From Imbroritus primus (GTDB lineage Bacteria > Pseudomonadota > Gammaproteobacteria > Burkholderiales > Burkholderiaceae), in contig AKCV02000015.1 of the NCBI GenBank assembly GCA_000272025.2, forward strand, positions 310,001 through 374,000: a stretch of DNA of 64,000 nucleotides, given 5' to 3'. Under the pieces are notes generated by a model. It saw only the letters and a program-made list of their open reading frames with translations, did no database searches and was not told the DNA's origin. How positions within the stretch are numbered: position 1 is the stretch's first letter; every line of letters starts with the position of its first letter. This document shows positions 1-10,571 of this stretch, one piece after another. The position numbers and the translations under genes are program-made.

Positions 1-752
1 AGGACCGCTACGGCGTGAGCGAGATCGATACCTCGCGCACCAAGCTGGCCGAGGAAAAACTGCGGCAGCCGTGGTGGCTCGAATACTCGGCCAGCTTCTT
101 CCCGGTGATCCTCGCGGTGTTCGTGCTGCGTTCGTTCGTCGTCGAGCCGTTCAAGATTCCCTCGGGCTCGATGATTCCCACGCTGCTGATCGGCGACTTC
201 ATCCTGGTCAACAAATACACCTATGGCATCCGCCTGCCTGTGGTCAACCAGAAGGTCATCCCGCTGAACGATCCGCAGCGCGGCGACGTGATGGTGTTCC
301 GCTTTCCCAAGGACCCATCGCTCGACTACATCAAGCGTGTGGTCGGCGTGCCGGGTGACGTGGTGCGCTATGAAGACAAGAAGCTGACCGTCAACGGGCA
401 GCCGGCCGAATATCAACCCAAGGCCGACTTCCTCGACGAGGAGCGCCTGACGTATTCCAAGCAGTTCACCGAGACCATCGGCGGCGCATCCCACCAGATC
501 CTCAACGATGCGGACCGGCCGCCGTTTGTCATCGGCGCGGACGATTTTCCCTTTCGCGAAAACTGCACCTACAATCAACGTGGGCTGACCTGCAAGGTTC
601 CCGAAGGACACTATTTCGTGATGGGCGATAATCGCGACAATAGCCTGGATTCGCGCTACTGGGGCTTCGTTCCGGACAAAAATGTGGTTGGTAAGGCATT
701 TTTCATCTGGATGAACCTCGGCGACCTGGGCCGGATCGGGTCGTTCCGATGA
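1..752 (+). CDS. lepB: Signal peptidase I (LepB), 5' end cut by window edge
   Basis: Membrane serine/lysine protease that removes signal peptides from exported proteins. Counting from the GTG at 15, the nucleophile is Ser52 in the PSGSM box and the general base is Lys107 in DYIKRVVGVPGD; the late box GDNRDNSLDSRYWG is also present. A transmembrane segment lies at about residues 26-43. The frame stays open upstream of 15 to the window edge, and family members carry another N-terminal membrane segment, so the true start lies outside and the GTG is internal. It is followed by the DUF4845 gene and rnc, as in other Burkholderiales. The frame and active-site boxes leave little doubt. Confidence 0.95.
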   Translation, partial: DRYGVSEIDTSRTKLAEEKLRQPWWLEYSASFFPVILAVFVLRSFVVEPFKIPSGSMIPTLLIGDFILVNKYTYGIRLPVVNQKVIPLNDPQRGDVMVFRFPKDPSLDYIKRVVGVPGDVVRYEDKKLTVNGQPAEYQPKADFLDEERLTYSKQFTETIGGASHQILNDADRPPFVIGADDFPFRENCTYNQRGLTCKVPEGHYFVMGDNRDNSLDSRYWGFVPDKNVVGKAFFIWMNLGDLGRIGSFR

Positions 753-793
753 CAGATACATCACAATAAGTCATTCACCGGGGGAAGCGGGTC

Positions 794-1150
794 ATGCGTG
801 GGAGCAGACGGGAATCAGGATTTTCATTGCTGGGGTTGCTGGTGACGGTATTACTGGCGGTTGGCGTGTTCGTGCCGCTGGTCAAGGTCGTGCCGTCATT
901 GCTGGAGTACCAGTCCGTGAAGCGCGCCGCCTACCAGGCGAAGACTGACGGCAGTTCGGTACAAACCGCCATCGCCGCATTCGACCGGCAGGCGCTGGTG
1001 GATGGCGTGCAGGTTGTGCGCGGCCGGGACCTCGATATCCAGACCAACGCCAACGGCGCAGTGGATTCGGTCCGCTTCAGCTATCGTCGCGAGATCCTGC
1101 TGTACGGTCCGATCAGCCTCGCGATCCAATACTCCGGTACGGCGCAGTAA
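794..1150 (+). CDS. DUF4845 membrane-anchored protein
   Basis: Small protein of 118 residues with one hydrophobic segment at about residues 10-35 and a soluble C-terminal part of about 80 residues. The arginine-rich N-terminus suggests the tail faces the periplasm. It matches the DUF4845 family, which sits between lepB and rnc in betaproteobacteria; its function is unknown. The position implies co-transcription with the signal peptidase and RNase III, but that alone does not reveal a role. The start ATG follows a purine-rich GGGGGAAGCGGG stretch, and the stop lies one base before the rnc start codon. Confidence 0.85.
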   Translation: MRGSRRESGFSLLGLLVTVLLAVGVFVPLVKVVPSLLEYQSVKRAAYQAKTDGSSVQTAIAAFDRQALVDGVQVVRGRDLDIQTNANGAVDSVRFSYRREILLYGPISLAIQYSGTAQ

Positions 1151-1151
1151 T

Positions 1152-1922
1152 ATGAGTCTCGACGTCCTGCAACAGCGTCTCGGTTACCAGTTTGTCAAGG
1201 CTGAGCTCCTGCAGCAGGCGCTGACGCATCGCAGCCATAGTGCACATCACAACGAGCGGCTGGAATTCCTCGGCGACTCCGTGCTGAACTGCGCGGTGGC
1301 CGACATGTTGTATGGCATGTTCGGCAAGCTTGACGAAGGCGATCTCTCGCGCGTGCGTGCCAACCTGGTCAAGCAGCAGGCGTTGTTCGAAATCGCCCAG
1401 ATGCTCCAATTGTCCGAGGTGCTGCAGCTGGGCGAGGGCGAGCTGCGCAGTGGCGGCTTTCGCCGCCCCTCGATTCTGGCCGACGCGCTTGAAGCAGTGT
1501 TCGGCGCCGTGTTCCTCGACGGCGGTTTCGATGCGGCACGCACCCTGATCCGCAAGCTGTATATCCCGATTCTCGAACAGGTCGACCCGCGCACGCTCGG
1601 CAAGGACGCCAAGACGCTGCTGCAGGAATACCTGCAGGGGCACAAGATCGCGCTGCCGACCTACAACGTTGTGGCGACACACGGTGCGGCGCATAACCAG
1701 CAGTTCGAGGTCGAGTGCCTGATTCCCAAGCTTGAGATCCACGTATTCGGCACGGGCGCATCGCGCCGCGCGGCGGAGCAGGCTGCCGCCAAGCTGGCGC
1801 TCGATGAGGCGCATCGCCTGGTGCCGCAACTGCTCAAGCGCAGCCGTACCGAACGCACCGGCAAGACGCGCAAGCAGCCGGCGCCGCAAGACCCGCAACT
1901 GTCTCTCAGGCTCAAGGAATGA
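1152..1922 (+). CDS. rnc: Ribonuclease III
   Basis: Double-strand-specific endoribonuclease that matures rRNA precursors and cuts structured mRNAs. The 256-residue product has the catalytic signature [12 protein letters not shown] at residues 34-45 and a C-terminal double-stranded RNA-binding domain at about residues 155-225. The start at 1152 is chosen because the family begins at [11 protein letters not shown]; an upstream extension of the frame would overlap the preceding gene. The last about 30 residues are basic and look like a lineage-specific tail. The stop overlaps the era start (ATGA), which implies translational coupling. Confidence 0.96.
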   Translation: MSLDVLQQRLGYQFVKAELLQQALTHRSHSAHHNERLEFLGDSVLNCAVADMLYGMFGKLDEGDLSRVRANLVKQQALFEIAQMLQLSEVLQLGEGELRSGGFRRPSILADALEAVFGAVFLDGGFDAARTLIRKLYIPILEQVDPRTLGKDAKTLLQEYLQGHKIALPTYNVVATHGAAHNQQFEVECLIPKLEIHVFGTGASRRAAEQAAAKLALDEAHRLVPQLLKRSRTERTGKTRKQPAPQDPQLSLRLKE

Positions 1923-2872
1923 CCGATCAACAACCGCCGGCGGATGCCGGCACTCCTGCGGATGACATGCCGGCCGATGGCCAGGCATTCCGCTGCGGCA
2001 CCGTCGCCATCGTGGGCCGCCCCAACGTCGGCAAGTCGACGTTGATGAACGCGCTGGTGGGGCAGAAAATCAGTATCACGTCGCGTAAGGCCCAGACCAC
2101 GCGCCACCGCATCACCGGCATCCAGACCACGGACGATGCGCAGTTTGTATTCGTCGATACGCCGGGTTTCCAGACGCAGCATGCAACGGCCCTCAACCGT
2201 TCGCTGAACCGGGCGGTGACGTCCACGCTGTCGTCCGTCGATGTGGTGCTGTTCGTCATCGAGGCCGGGCGCTTCGGTGCGGACGACGAGAAGGTGCTGG
2301 CCCTGCTGCCCAAGAACACGCCGGTGCTGCTGATCGTCAACAAGCTCGACCGTCTCGAAGGCGAGACGCGCGACCGCGTCATGTTCCCGTTCCTGCAGAA
2401 AGTCGCGGGCGTCTACCCGTTCCGCGAGACCGTGCCGATGTCGGCCAAGAGCCGTGACCACATCGCCCGCCTGCTGGACATCGTGCGCGCCTATCTGCCC
2501 GAAGGCGAACCGATCTACGATGCGGATGCCATGACGGACCGCAGCGAACGCTTCATGGCCTCCGAGATCCTGCGTGAAAAGGTCTTCCGCTGGACCGGCG
2601 ATGAACTGCCCTATACCAGCACGGTGGTGATCGACAAATTCGAAACCACTGGCAACCTGCGGCGCGTGTTCTGTACCATCCTGGTCGAGCGCGATGCGCA
2701 CAAGGCCATGATCATCGGCAACAAGGGCGCACGTCTCAAGCAGATTTCCACGGAAGCCCGGCTCGACATGGAAAAACTGTTCGACAGTAAGGTCTATCTG
2801 GAAGTCTGGATCAAGGTAAAGAGCGGCTGGGCCGACAACGAAGCGGGACTGCGTGCCTACGGGTATGAGTGA
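1919..2872 (+). CDS. era: GTPase Era
   Basis: Ras-like GTPase that binds 16S rRNA and supports 30S maturation and cell-cycle progression. The G1 motif GRPNVGKS is at residues 33-40, followed by DTPG, the G4 motif NKLD, and a C-terminal KH RNA-binding domain with the [10 protein letters not shown] segment. It has 317 residues; an acidic, proline-rich leader of about 25 residues precedes the GTPase domain. It overlaps rnc by four bases, and recO starts inside its last codons. Confidence 0.97.
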   Translation: MTDQQPPADAGTPADDMPADGQAFRCGTVAIVGRPNVGKSTLMNALVGQKISITSRKAQTTRHRITGIQTTDDAQFVFVDTPGFQTQHATALNRSLNRAVTSTLSSVDVVLFVIEAGRFGADDEKVLALLPKNTPVLLIVNKLDRLEGETRDRVMFPFLQKVAGVYPFRETVPMSAKSRDHIARLLDIVRAYLPEGEPIYDADAMTDRSERFMASEILREKVFRWTGDELPYTSTVVIDKFETTGNLRRVFCTILVERDAHKAMIIGNKGARLKQISTEARLDMEKLFDSKVYLEVWIKVKSGWADNEAGLRAYGYE

Positions 2873-3719
2873 ACCGGTGAATGAGCCGGTGAATGAACCG
2901 GCGCATGCGTCAGTCCATGAATTAGCGCACGAATCAGCGCACGAATCAGCGCATGCGGCAAAAGAGGGTGCGGTAGCGGAACCGCCGCGCCGGGCCCCGC
3001 GCAGCGAACTGCGCATCCAGCACCAGCCCGGCTTCGTGTTGCATGCCTATCCGTACCGAGAAACCAGCCTGATCGTCGATGTGCTGACGCGCGATCATGG
3101 CCGGCTTGCCTTGGTCGCAAAAGGCGCCAAGCGCCCGCACTCCGCCTTGCGCGGTGTCCTCCAGACGTTCCAGCCGCTGTTGCTGTCCTGGACCGGCCGT
3201 GCCGAGTTGCGTACGCTGACCAAGGCCGAATGGGTTGGCGGCATGCTGCCGCTGGCCGGCGAGGCGCTGATCAGCGGCTTCTATCTGAACGAGCTGCTGA
3301 TCAAGTTCTGCGCACGCGAGGATCCGCATCCGGTCCTGTTCGCGCAATATACTGAAACATTGGCCCGCCTCGGGCAAGGCGACCGCGCAGCGTTTGCGCT
3401 GCGCAGCTTCGAACGCGTGCTGTTGCAGGAAACCGGCTACGCCGTGCGTTTCGACCGCTGCGCCAATCGCGCGCTGGTCGAGCCTGACGGCGAGTATGTG
3501 TACGATCCCGAGCAGGGCGTGCGGCTAGCGGCGCAGGACGCGCCCGCGGCATGGCCAGTCGTGAAGGGGCAGACCTTGCTCGACATGACGGCCAACGATT
3601 TCTCGCGCCCGGTGTCGGCCACGCAGAGCCGGATGCTGATGCGCTTCCTCTTGGATTATTATCTGAATGGCGCTGTCCTGAAGACGCGCCAGATCCTGAT
3701 CGACTTGCACAATCTATGA
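2865..3719 (+). CDS. recO: DNA repair protein RecO with repeat-encoded N-terminal extension
   Basis: RecO loads RecA with RecF/RecR in gap repair. The OB-fold region begins near [18 protein letters not shown] (about residue 47) and is followed by the helical C-terminal domain. The ATG at 2865 overlaps the era stop, and the next about 28 codons are a tandem repeat giving [12 protein letters not shown] and ESAH units; only after this does family-like sequence start. The family is usually about 240 residues and this one is 284. A GTG at 2853 is an alternative start but lies deeper in era. The extension may be a disordered histidine/glutamate-rich tail. I am confident in the gene but not in any function for the tail. 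Confidence 0.93.
   Translation: MSEPVNEPVNEPAHASVHELAHESAHESAHAAKEGAVAEPPRRAPRSELRIQHQPGFVLHAYPYRETSLIVDVLTRDHGRLALVAKGAKRPHSALRGVLQTFQPLLLSWTGRAELRTLTKAEWVGGMLPLAGEALISGFYLNELLIKFCAREDPHPVLFAQYTETLARLGQGDRAAFALRSFERVLLQETGYAVRFDRCANRALVEPDGEYVYDPEQGVRLAAQDAPAAWPVVKGQTLLDMTANDFSRPVSATQSRMLMRFLLDYYLNGAVLKTRQILIDLHNL
2871..2954 (+). repeat. Seven tandem 12-bp units in the start of recO
   Basis: Seven consecutive 12-base units, in phase with the codons, fill the first codons of recO: GAACCGGTGAAT, GAGCCGGTGAAT, GAACCGGCGCAT, then GCGTCAGTCCAT, GAATTAGCGCAC, GAATCAGCGCAC and GAATCAGCGCAT. Each encodes a tetrapeptide of the form E-x-x-N/H. Units 6 and 7 differ by one base, which points to recent slippage or duplication. 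Confidence 0.9.
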
Positions 3720-4498
3720 TTTTTCATGCCTCGCCAGGCGTTATCGACCTCGGCGTCAATATCGACCATATCGCCACGCTGCGGAATGCGCGTGGCACCA
3801 CGTATCCCGATCCCGTGCAGGGCGCACTGCAGGCCGAGGAAGCCGGCGCGGACCTGATCACCCTGCATTTGCGCGAGGATCGCCGCCATATCCGCGATGC
3901 CGATGTCGCCGCCTTGCGGCCCCTGCTGCGTACGCGCATGAATCTCGAATGCGCCGTGACGCAGGAGATGCTCGACATCGCCTGCCGCATTGGTCCGCAG
4001 GATGTCTGTCTCGTCCCCGAGCGCCGCCAGGAGGTAACGACTGAAGGCGGGCTTGATGTCGCGGGTAATTTCGAGCGCGTGCAGGCGGCGTGCCGCCAGC
4101 TCGCCGATGCCGGAATCCGCGTGTCATTGTTCATCGATCCCGATGCGGCGCAGTTGCAGGCTGCGCAAGCATGCGGTGCGCCGGTGGTGGAGCTGCACAC
4201 CGGCCGCTATGCCGATGCCGAATCCCCGGAGGAGACGGCAAGCGAGCTCGCGCGCATCGCCCACGCCGTGGACGAGGGCGTGCGCCTGGGCCTGCGCGTG
4301 AACGCCGGCCACGGCCTGCACTACACAAATGTCCAGCCCATCGCCGCGCTGACGGGCATCCATGAACTCAACATCGGGCATGCCATCGTCGCGCATGCCG
4401 TGTTCGCCGGCTGGCAGAACGCGGTGCGCGAGATGAAGGCCATCATGGTGGCGGCGCGCCTGTCTGCACTGGCGGTTGCCGGGCGGCCGGCCGGATGA
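3716..4498 (+). CDS. pdxJ: Pyridoxine 5'-phosphate synthase
   Basis: Condenses 3-amino-2-oxopropyl phosphate with deoxyxylulose 5-phosphate, the last step of the DXP-dependent vitamin B6 pathway. The 260-residue TIM-barrel protein carries [16 protein letters not shown] near the N-terminus, [10 protein letters not shown] in the middle and [14 protein letters not shown] near the C-terminus. The ATG at 3716 overlaps the recO stop (ATGA) and gives the expected family N-terminus; the frame stays open further upstream but that part lies within recO. It also overlaps acpS by four bases. Confidence 0.96.
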   Translation: MIFHASPGVIDLGVNIDHIATLRNARGTTYPDPVQGALQAEEAGADLITLHLREDRRHIRDADVAALRPLLRTRMNLECAVTQEMLDIACRIGPQDVCLVPERRQEVTTEGGLDVAGNFERVQAACRQLADAGIRVSLFIDPDAAQLQAAQACGAPVVELHTGRYADAESPEETASELARIAHAVDEGVRLGLRVNAGHGLHYTNVQPIAALTGIHELNIGHAIVAHAVFAGWQNAVREMKAIMVAARLSALAVAGRPAG

Positions 4499-4983
4499 TC
4501 TACGGCATCGGCACCGATATCCTGCAGATCGACCGCGTGACAGGCGTGATGGAGCGCACGCGCGGGCGGTTCGCGGAAAAGGTGCTGGGCCCGCAGGAAA
4601 TGGCTGTCTATCATGCCCGCCGTGCACGTGTGCCCGCGCGCGGGCTGGCGTTTCTGGCGACCCGCTTCGCGGCCAAGGAAGCCTTCTCCAAGGCCATCGG
4701 CCTGGGCATGCACTGGCCCATGACGTGGCGCGCCGTACAGGTACTCAACGATCCGTCCGGCAAACCGGTGGTGCGCTGCAGTGGCGAGCTCGAGGCCTGG
4801 GTGCAAGCTCGCGGGCTGACGTTCCACGTCACGCTGACCGATGAGCGCGACTATGCAGTGGCGTTCGTGGTAGCGGAGCAGGGCGCAGGAACGGCGACGC
4901 GTACAACCGGCGACAAGAACATGGTGCCAGGCGCCTCTCATACTTCTGATTCTTCGACTTCTTCCGATCCAAGGCAAGCATGA
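4495..4983 (+). CDS. acpS: Holo-[acyl-carrier-protein] synthase
   Basis: Transfers phosphopantetheine from CoA to acyl carrier protein, activating fatty acid synthesis. Asp8 in GIGTDI and Glu62 in [11 protein letters not shown] are the Mg-binding residues of the family. The usual AcpS is about 125-130 residues; this one has 162, with a Ser/Thr/Gly-rich tail after about residue 128 that shows no domain. It overlaps pdxJ and nagZ by four bases each, so the tail cannot be an artefact of a missed stop. Confidence 0.95.
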   Translation: MIYGIGTDILQIDRVTGVMERTRGRFAEKVLGPQEMAVYHARRARVPARGLAFLATRFAAKEAFSKAIGLGMHWPMTWRAVQVLNDPSGKPVVRCSGELEAWVQARGLTFHVTLTDERDYAVAFVVAEQGAGTATRTTGDKNMVPGASHTSDSSTSSDPRQA

Positions 4984-6038
4984 CTCGAACCAGCAATAAA
5001 AGCCGTAAACCGCAACCCGGTCCGATCGTGCTGGACGTGGCCGGCGTCCAGCTCGACACCGATGACATTCGCCGTATCTCCCATCCGCTGACGGGCGGTG
5101 TGATCCTGTTCTCGCGCAACTTCGAATCGCGCGCCCAGTTGTCGGCGCTGACACGTGCCATCCGCGCTGTGCGCGACGACGTGCTGATCTGCATCGACCA
5201 TGAAGGTGGCCGCGTGCAGCGCTGCAAGACCGATGGCTTCACGCATCTGCCGGCCATGCGCAAGCTTGGCGAGCTATGGGAGCGCGATGTGCTGCTCGCC
5301 ACCAAGGCCGCCGTGGCCTGCGGCTATGTGCTGGCGGCCGAGCTCCGCACGTGCGATATCGACCTCAGCTTCACGCCTGTGCTCGACCTGGACTACGGCG
5401 GCAGTGCCGTGATTGGCGACCGCGCCTTCTCGCGCGATCCGCGCGTGACGACCATGCTGGCCTCGCACTTGATGCACGGCCTGCGGTTGGCCGGCATGGC
5501 CAACTGCGGCAAGCATTTCCCGGGGCACGGTTTCGTTGCCGCGGACTCGCACGTGGCAGTGCCAGTCGACGAACGCACGCTCGACGAGATCCTGGCCGAG
5601 GATGCGCGCCCCTACGATTGGCTGGGCATGACACTGGCTTCGGTGATGCCCGCGCACGTCATCTATCCGAAGGTCGATCCCAACCCTGCGGGGTTCTCGC
5701 GCTTCTGGTTGCAGGACATCCTGCGCTCGCTGTTGTCTTTCGATGGCGTGATCTTCAGTGATGACCTGAGCATGGAGGGCGCCAGCGTGGCCGGCAGCGT
5801 GACCGATGCCGCGCACGCCGCGCTGACGGCGGGATGCGACATGGTGCTGATCTGCAACAGCCCGGACAAGGCCGACAAGCTGCTCACCGAGTTGCCTGTC
5901 GTGATCGACAAGGTGGCCCAGCGGCGTATCCGTAAGCTGTTCGCCGCCAGCAAGCCGGTCACCTGGAAAAAGCTCGAAGCGTCCACCGACTACCGCAATG
6001 CCTTGCGTCTGCTGCGCGAGCACGAGCTGATCGCCTGA
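4980..6038 (+). CDS. nagZ: Beta-N-acetylhexosaminidase (NagZ)
   Basis: Cytoplasmic glycoside hydrolase family 3 enzyme that removes GlcNAc from anhydromuropeptides during peptidoglycan recycling. It has 352 residues with the family motif KHFPGHG at 178-184 and the nucleophile region FSDDLSMEG near 259-267. There is no signal peptide, as expected. It is the last gene of the operon and is followed by an intrinsic terminator. In organisms with inducible AmpC its product releases the inducing muropeptide; no ampC is visible here. Confidence 0.95.
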   Translation: MTRTSNKSRKPQPGPIVLDVAGVQLDTDDIRRISHPLTGGVILFSRNFESRAQLSALTRAIRAVRDDVLICIDHEGGRVQRCKTDGFTHLPAMRKLGELWERDVLLATKAAVACGYVLAAELRTCDIDLSFTPVLDLDYGGSAVIGDRAFSRDPRVTTMLASHLMHGLRLAGMANCGKHFPGHGFVAADSHVAVPVDERTLDEILAEDARPYDWLGMTLASVMPAHVIYPKVDPNPAGFSRFWLQDILRSLLSFDGVIFSDDLSMEGASVAGSVTDAAHAALTAGCDMVLICNSPDKADKLLTELPVVIDKVAQRRIRKLFAASKPVTWKKLEASTDYRNALRLLREHELIA

Positions 6039-6068
6039 GTGCCTTGCCGTCGTAGACGGTATCCCAAC

Positions 6069-6103
6069 AAAAAAGCCGCCTCGAACATGAGGCGGCTTTT
6101 TTT
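6069..6103. terminator. Bidirectional intrinsic terminator between nagZ and efp
   Basis: Perfect stem AGCCGCCTC/GAGGCGGCT with a six-base loop, flanked by an A-run on the left and a T-run on the right, so it can stop transcription from both convergent genes. Confidence 0.9.
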
Positions 6104-6203
6104 GTTTGCCCGTGAAGTCGCGTATTGCATCTCTCGGGCGGTGACTGACTGTGGGCCGGGTGAATCGCGGCGCGTGGTGCCGCCGTGATCCCCGGGCAGC
6201 CGA

Positions 6204-6761
6204 TCAGGCGCGCGAGCGGTATTCGCCGGTACGCGTGTCGATTTCGATCTTGTCGCCGATATTGCAGAACAGCGGCACCGGCAGTTCGAAGCCGGTCGAG
6301 ATCTTGGCGGTCTTGAGCACCTTGCCCGACGACGTATCGCCCTTGACAGCCGGTTCCGTGTAAATGATCTCGCGTACGACGACGGTCGGCAGTTCCACCG
6401 AGATCGCCTTGTCATTGTAGAACACCACTTCGACCGCCATGCCGTCTTCGAGGTAGTTCAGGGCATCGCCCATGCTGTCCTTCTCGACTTCGTACTGGTT
6501 GTAGTCGGCATCCATGAACACGTACATCGGATCGGCGAAGTACGAGTAGGTGCATTCGCGGCGCTCGAGCACCACGACTTCAAATTTGTCGTCAGCCTTG
6601 TACACGGCTTCGGAGGCTGCGCCGGTCAGAAGGTTCTTCATCTTCATCTTGACGACAGCGGAGTTGCGGCCGGACTTGTTGTATTCCGATTTCTGCACGA
6701 CCAGCGGTTCGCTGCCGAGCATGAATACGTTGCCAACGCGGAGTTCTTGTGCGGTCTTCAT
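6204..6761 (-). CDS. efp: Elongation factor P
   Basis: Relieves ribosome stalling at polyproline stretches. It has 185 residues and three beta-barrel domains. The tip residue is Arg32 in [13 protein letters not shown], the arginine-type EF-P that is activated by rhamnosylation, unlike the lysine type. The matching rhamnosyltransferase gene lies just upstream on the same strand. An AGGAAGCAAG stretch before the start serves as ribosome-binding site. The 3' end faces nagZ across a shared terminator. Confidence 0.97.
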   Translation of the reverse strand: MKTAQELRVGNVFMLGSEPLVVQKSEYNKSGRNSAVVKMKMKNLLTGAASEAVYKADDKFEVVVLERRECTYSYFADPMYVFMDADYNQYEVEKDSMGDALNYLEDGMAVEVVFYNDKAISVELPTVVVREIIYTEPAVKGDTSSGKVLKTAKISTGFELPVPLFCNIGDKIEIDTRTGEYRSRA

Positions 6762-6965
6762 CTTGCTTCCTGAGAGTAAAGGAGTATTCGGGCAGGTAGG
6801 TCGTGCGATGCCTGCGCCCGGTAACCGGCGGACATTGCCGGCTGCTGCGCCGGCAGGGTCTCGAGGACCGGTCTGGCATCTTCCATCGCGGGGGCTGCTC
6901 CCAGTCGCCCGTGCGCCACATGTCGCGTGCGCTGGCCGGAACGTAAGTCCCCGATAGTCAACCCG

Positions 6966-8156
6966 TTATTTTAACCGGTTTTCGCAAAAAGCCACGAGGT
7001 TTGCGGCGAGATCGCCCAATGCCAGCAGCCGTGCGGCCCAGGCCGCCGCTGCGGCGCGCTGGGTGGCGAGCGTAGCGTAAAAGGCTGCCCAATCAAGTGC
7101 CGGATGATGCACGGGATCGTTCCAGGCATGCCAGGTATTGCGCACGACATTCGCTTCGCGGGCGGGTAGAAGTGCCAGGTAGCGGGTGAGAAATGCATCC
7201 AGCTTCTCGAGATGCGCCTCTTCCGCCTGCGGGTAGATCTGCCAGACGAACGGCTTGCGCGCCCATTGGGCGCGTACGAAGGAATCTTCGCCGCGTACGA
7301 AATTCACGTCGCAAGCCCACAGCAGTTCGTCGTAGCGCTCCTGGCGGACGAACGGAATCGGCAGGATGGTCAGGTTGCCACGTCGCCAGCCTGCTGGGGC
7401 CCCGGCCGCGCCGCTTGCGGGCTGGATGGTTGGTTCGGGCGCGCCGCACAGCTGGCCGATCTGGGTCGCCGCCAGCCCTTCCGGCACCAGGCAGACCACG
7501 GGCTGTGGCGCGATGCGCCATTGCTCCAGCAAGGATGGCAAGGCGCGATTGGCATAGGCGAACAGGCTGACCAGGCATGCGTCCGCGGGTGGCGGCGCGA
7601 TGCCGAGTTGATGCCACAGGCGCTGGCGCCCGGCCGTGCCCGTCCCGAAGGCTTGCTGTTGCTGTTCCAGCCCGGTTTCATGAATCAGGCCGCCGGTGCC
7701 CGGCTCGAAGCCGGGAAAGAAGAAGTGCCGTACCAGGGGCAGGCGCGGATGCGGCGAGGCCAGGGCATGATGTTCACGCACCCACGGCTCGGCACTCAGA
7801 TACTCGAGATTGAGCCACACGGGCGGGCGCGGTTGGCGTGACATGGCATCCAGCACGCCCGGCGGCAGGTCGCAGGCGAACGCTTCGATGACCATCTCGC
7901 CCGGCGTCCACTGCGCGGGCAGCGTTACTGCATCATGGTCCCAGTGCAGGATGTCCACGCCGGCAACTCTCTGATGTTGCACTTGAACATCGATCTCCGG
8001 GCACAGGCGATGAAATGCCGTGAGGTCATCCACCCACAGGCGCACGATGCAGCCATGCTCCTGTACGAGCTGGCGTGCCAGTCGCCAGCACACGCCGATG
8101 TCGCCGTAGTTATCAACGACGGTGCAGAAGAGGTCGCAGGTGAGGGAGGAATGCAT
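6966..8156 (-). CDS. earP: EF-P arginine rhamnosyltransferase EarP
   Basis: Transfers rhamnose from dTDP-rhamnose to Arg32 of EF-P. The 396-residue protein begins with DLFCTVVDNYGDIGVCWRLA, typical of the EarP (formerly DUF2331) GT-B family, and has the late FVRGEDSFVRAQW segment that belongs to the nucleotide-sugar site. It is transcribed toward efp with about 200 bases between them. The pairing with an Arg32-type EF-P next door strongly supports the assignment. Confidence 0.95.
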   Translation of the reverse strand: MHSSLTCDLFCTVVDNYGDIGVCWRLARQLVQEHGCIVRLWVDDLTAFHRLCPEIDVQVQHQRVAGVDILHWDHDAVTLPAQWTPGEMVIEAFACDLPPGVLDAMSRQPRPPVWLNLEYLSAEPWVREHHALASPHPRLPLVRHFFFPGFEPGTGGLIHETGLEQQQQAFGTGTAGRQRLWHQLGIAPPPADACLVSLFAYANRALPSLLEQWRIAPQPVVCLVPEGLAATQIGQLCGAPEPTIQPASGAAGAPAGWRRGNLTILPIPFVRQERYDELLWACDVNFVRGEDSFVRAQWARKPFVWQIYPQAEEAHLEKLDAFLTRYLALLPAREANVVRNTWHAWNDPVHHPALDWAAFYATLATQRAAAAAWAARLLALGDLAANLVAFCENRLK

Positions 8157-8224
8157 GCGGGCGGGCGATCGGGGGGAACGGTTCGGGTCGGAAGCTATGG
8201 GGAGTGCGGCTGTCCTGAGGCAAA

Positions 8225-8252
8225 TTCCTCTACACTTGCGATTCTAGAGGAA
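8225..8252. promoter_or_regulatory. Inverted repeat between earP and uvrC
   Basis: TTCCTCT and AGAGGAA arms separated by 14 bases in the 130-base divergent spacer. It may be an operator or a promoter-associated dyad; I recognise no known regulator site, and it is not a LexA box. Confidence 0.35.
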
Positions 8253-8287
8253 AGCCCTCATCTCTGATCAAAGCGTGACGGAACTGC

Positions 8288-10453
8288 ATGGGCGTACAAC
8301 CCCGAGCCATGCATGGTGCCACGCGAGACCGGACTGCAACAGACATGACCATGCCGGACCAAGACACTCCCGCGACTTCGCCACCTGCCACACCGTTCGA
8401 CCCGAAGGCCGTCATCGCCCGGCTGCCGAACCTGCCGGGCGTTTACCGCTATCTCGACGCGGGCGGAGTCGTACTGTATGTCGGCAAGGCGCGCGACCTG
8501 AAGAAGCGTGTCTCGAGCTATTTCAACAAAACCCAGCTGTCGCCCCGCATCGCCATGATGGTGGCGAAAATTGCTGCCATCGAGACCACCGTGGTGCGAA
8601 CGGAGGCCGAGGCACTGTTGCTCGAGAACAACCTGATCAAGGCGCTGACACCGCGCTACAACATCCTGTTCCGCGACGACAAGTCATATCCCTACCTGCG
8701 CCTGACGCAGCATGCATTTCCGCGCATGGCCTATTACCGTGGCGCGACAGACCGACGCCACCAGTACTTCGGGCCATTCCCCAGCGCCACGGCGGTGCGT
8801 GAAAGCATGCAGATCCTGCAGCGGGTCTTCCAGCTACGGACCTGTGAGGATACGGTGTTCAACAACCGCACGCGGCCGTGTTTGCTGCACCAGATCCACC
8901 GTTGCACGGCGCCCTGCGTGCAGGCCATCAGCCAGGAGGACTATGCGCGCGATGTCGATCATGCGGCGCGCTTCCTGCTGGGCCGCCAGGGTGAAGTCAT
9001 CGAAGCGTTGCAGCAGAAGATGCAGGACCATGCCGGCCGCCTCGAGTTCGAGCAGGCGGCTGCGGTGCGCAACCAGATCTCTGCCCTGTCGAACGTGCTG
9101 CAGCGGCAGGCGGTGGAGGAGGTCGGCACCGCCAGCGACATCGACGTGCTGGCCGTGGTGGTGCGGGGCGGACGCGCGTGCGTCAACCTCGCCATGATTC
9201 GCGGTGGCCGTCATCTTGGTGATAAGGCGTACTTTCCAGCCCATATCGAAGGTGTGGCGGATGTCGGTAGTGATGCAGAGGCACAGCCCGATGCACAAGC
9301 ACAATCCGTGGAGGACCGCCTTGCCAGCGATGTGCTGGAAGCCTTCATGGCGCAGCATTACCTTGGTCAGTTCGTACCGCCGGTGATTGTCGTCAGCCAT
9401 GCCCCGGAAGGCACAGAGCTGGTCCGGGCGCTGACCGAGCAGGCTGGGCGGCGTATCACGCTCCTGCGGCAGCCGCAGGGTGCGCGCAGGATCTGGCTGG
9501 AGATGGCGCTCAAGGGCGCGGAGCTATCCCTGGCGCGCCGGCTGGCCGAGCAGGGCAGCCAGCAGGGCCGGACCCGGGCGCTGGCCGAGCTGGTCGGCAT
9601 CGAGCTGGAGGACCTGGCAGCACTGCGGATCGAATGCTTCGATATCAGCCACACCGCTGGCGAGGCCACGCAGGCATCGTGCGTGGTGTATCACAGCCAT
9701 GCCATGCAACCGTCCGAGTATCGACGCTTCAATATCAACGGCATCATCCCCGGGGACGATTACGCGGCGATGCGGCAAGTGCTGACGCGGCGCTATCAGA
9801 AGCTTGCGGAGATGCTGGCGGAAGCGCCGGCGGTGTCGGATGCGGATGGAGAGGCTGTAAAGCAGGCAGAAGACGTACCACAAGAAAATGCGGCGGTCCC
9901 GGCGGAAGCACAAACTGGAGACACCCTGGAGAAGGACGCGGAAACGTGCGTCCCAAGTACGCCTGCTGAGCCCCTCAGCGATGAGCCGGCCGTGCCCTCC
10001 CTGCCTGCCATGCCGCATATCGTCCTGATCGACGGGGGCAAGGGGCAGGTCGAAGTCGCGCGTCAGGTCTTCGAGACGCTCGGGCTCGATATCGGCTTGC
10101 TGGTCGGCGTGGCCAAGGGCGAGGGCCGCAAGGTCGGACTGGAGACGCTGGTTTTTGCCGATGGCCGTCCCGCGCTCGAGCTCGGCGTGGGCAGCGCGGC
10201 GCTGATGCTGGTGGCGCAGATCCGTGACGAGGCTCACCGGTTTGCCATTACCGGCATGCGCGCCAAGCGTGCCAAGGCGCGCACCACCTCACGGCTCGAG
10301 GATATCGAAGGGGTGGGTGCCAAGCGGCGTCAGCGGCTACTGGCGCGCTTTGGCGGGTTGCGGGGCGTGGTCGCGGCCAGTATCGAGGAACTTGCGAGCG
10401 TGGAAGGCATCTCGTTTACGCTGGCAGAGGAAATCTACCGGCAGTTGCATTGA
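8288..10453 (+). CDS. uvrC: Excinuclease ABC subunit C (UvrC) with acidic insertion
   Basis: Makes the dual incision in nucleotide excision repair. In order: a GIY-YIG nuclease domain ([11 protein letters not shown], then [13 protein letters not shown]), a UVR domain, the RNase H-like 3' nuclease region ([13 protein letters not shown] and [11 protein letters not shown]), and a C-terminal helix-hairpin-helix pair. The family is about 610 residues and this has about 700-720. Much of the excess is an acidic Glu/Ala/Pro-rich stretch encoded at about 9826-10015, inside the C-terminal nuclease between the RYQKLAEML helix and the DGGKGQ strand. The start could also be the ATG at 8345. pgsA follows. 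Confidence 0.95.
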   Translation: MGVQPRAMHGATRDRTATDMTMPDQDTPATSPPATPFDPKAVIARLPNLPGVYRYLDAGGVVLYVGKARDLKKRVSSYFNKTQLSPRIAMMVAKIAAIETTVVRTEAEALLLENNLIKALTPRYNILFRDDKSYPYLRLTQHAFPRMAYYRGATDRRHQYFGPFPSATAVRESMQILQRVFQLRTCEDTVFNNRTRPCLLHQIHRCTAPCVQAISQEDYARDVDHAARFLLGRQGEVIEALQQKMQDHAGRLEFEQAAAVRNQISALSNVLQRQAVEEVGTASDIDVLAVVVRGGRACVNLAMIRGGRHLGDKAYFPAHIEGVADVGSDAEAQPDAQAQSVEDRLASDVLEAFMAQHYLGQFVPPVIVVSHAPEGTELVRALTEQAGRRITLLRQPQGARRIWLEMALKGAELSLARRLAEQGSQQGRTRALAELVGIELEDLAALRIECFDISHTAGEATQASCVVYHSHAMQPSEYRRFNINGIIPGDDYAAMRQVLTRRYQKLAEMLAEAPAVSDADGEAVKQAEDVPQENAAVPAEAQTGDTLEKDAETCVPSTPAEPLSDEPAVPSLPAMPHIVLIDGGKGQVEVARQVFETLGLDIGLLVGVAKGEGRKVGLETLVFADGRPALELGVGSAALMLVAQIRDEAHRFAITGMRAKRAKARTTSRLEDIEGVGAKRRQRLLARFGGLRGVVAASIEELASVEGISFTLAEEIYRQLH

Positions 10454-10571
10454 ACATGGGAATTGCCGCTCACCCGGCTACCGGGGTGGGCGGCCGTGCC
10501 GAAATCGGCGACAATGCCTGTGCTGCACATTTGTGCTGCTCCCGGCGCAGGCCATCTTCTGACGAACCACC

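Noticed and set aside
8225-8252. LexA (SOS) box upstream of uvrC
   Set aside because: The dyad TTCCTCT/AGAGGAA lacks the CTGT-N8-ACAG pattern of LexA sites.
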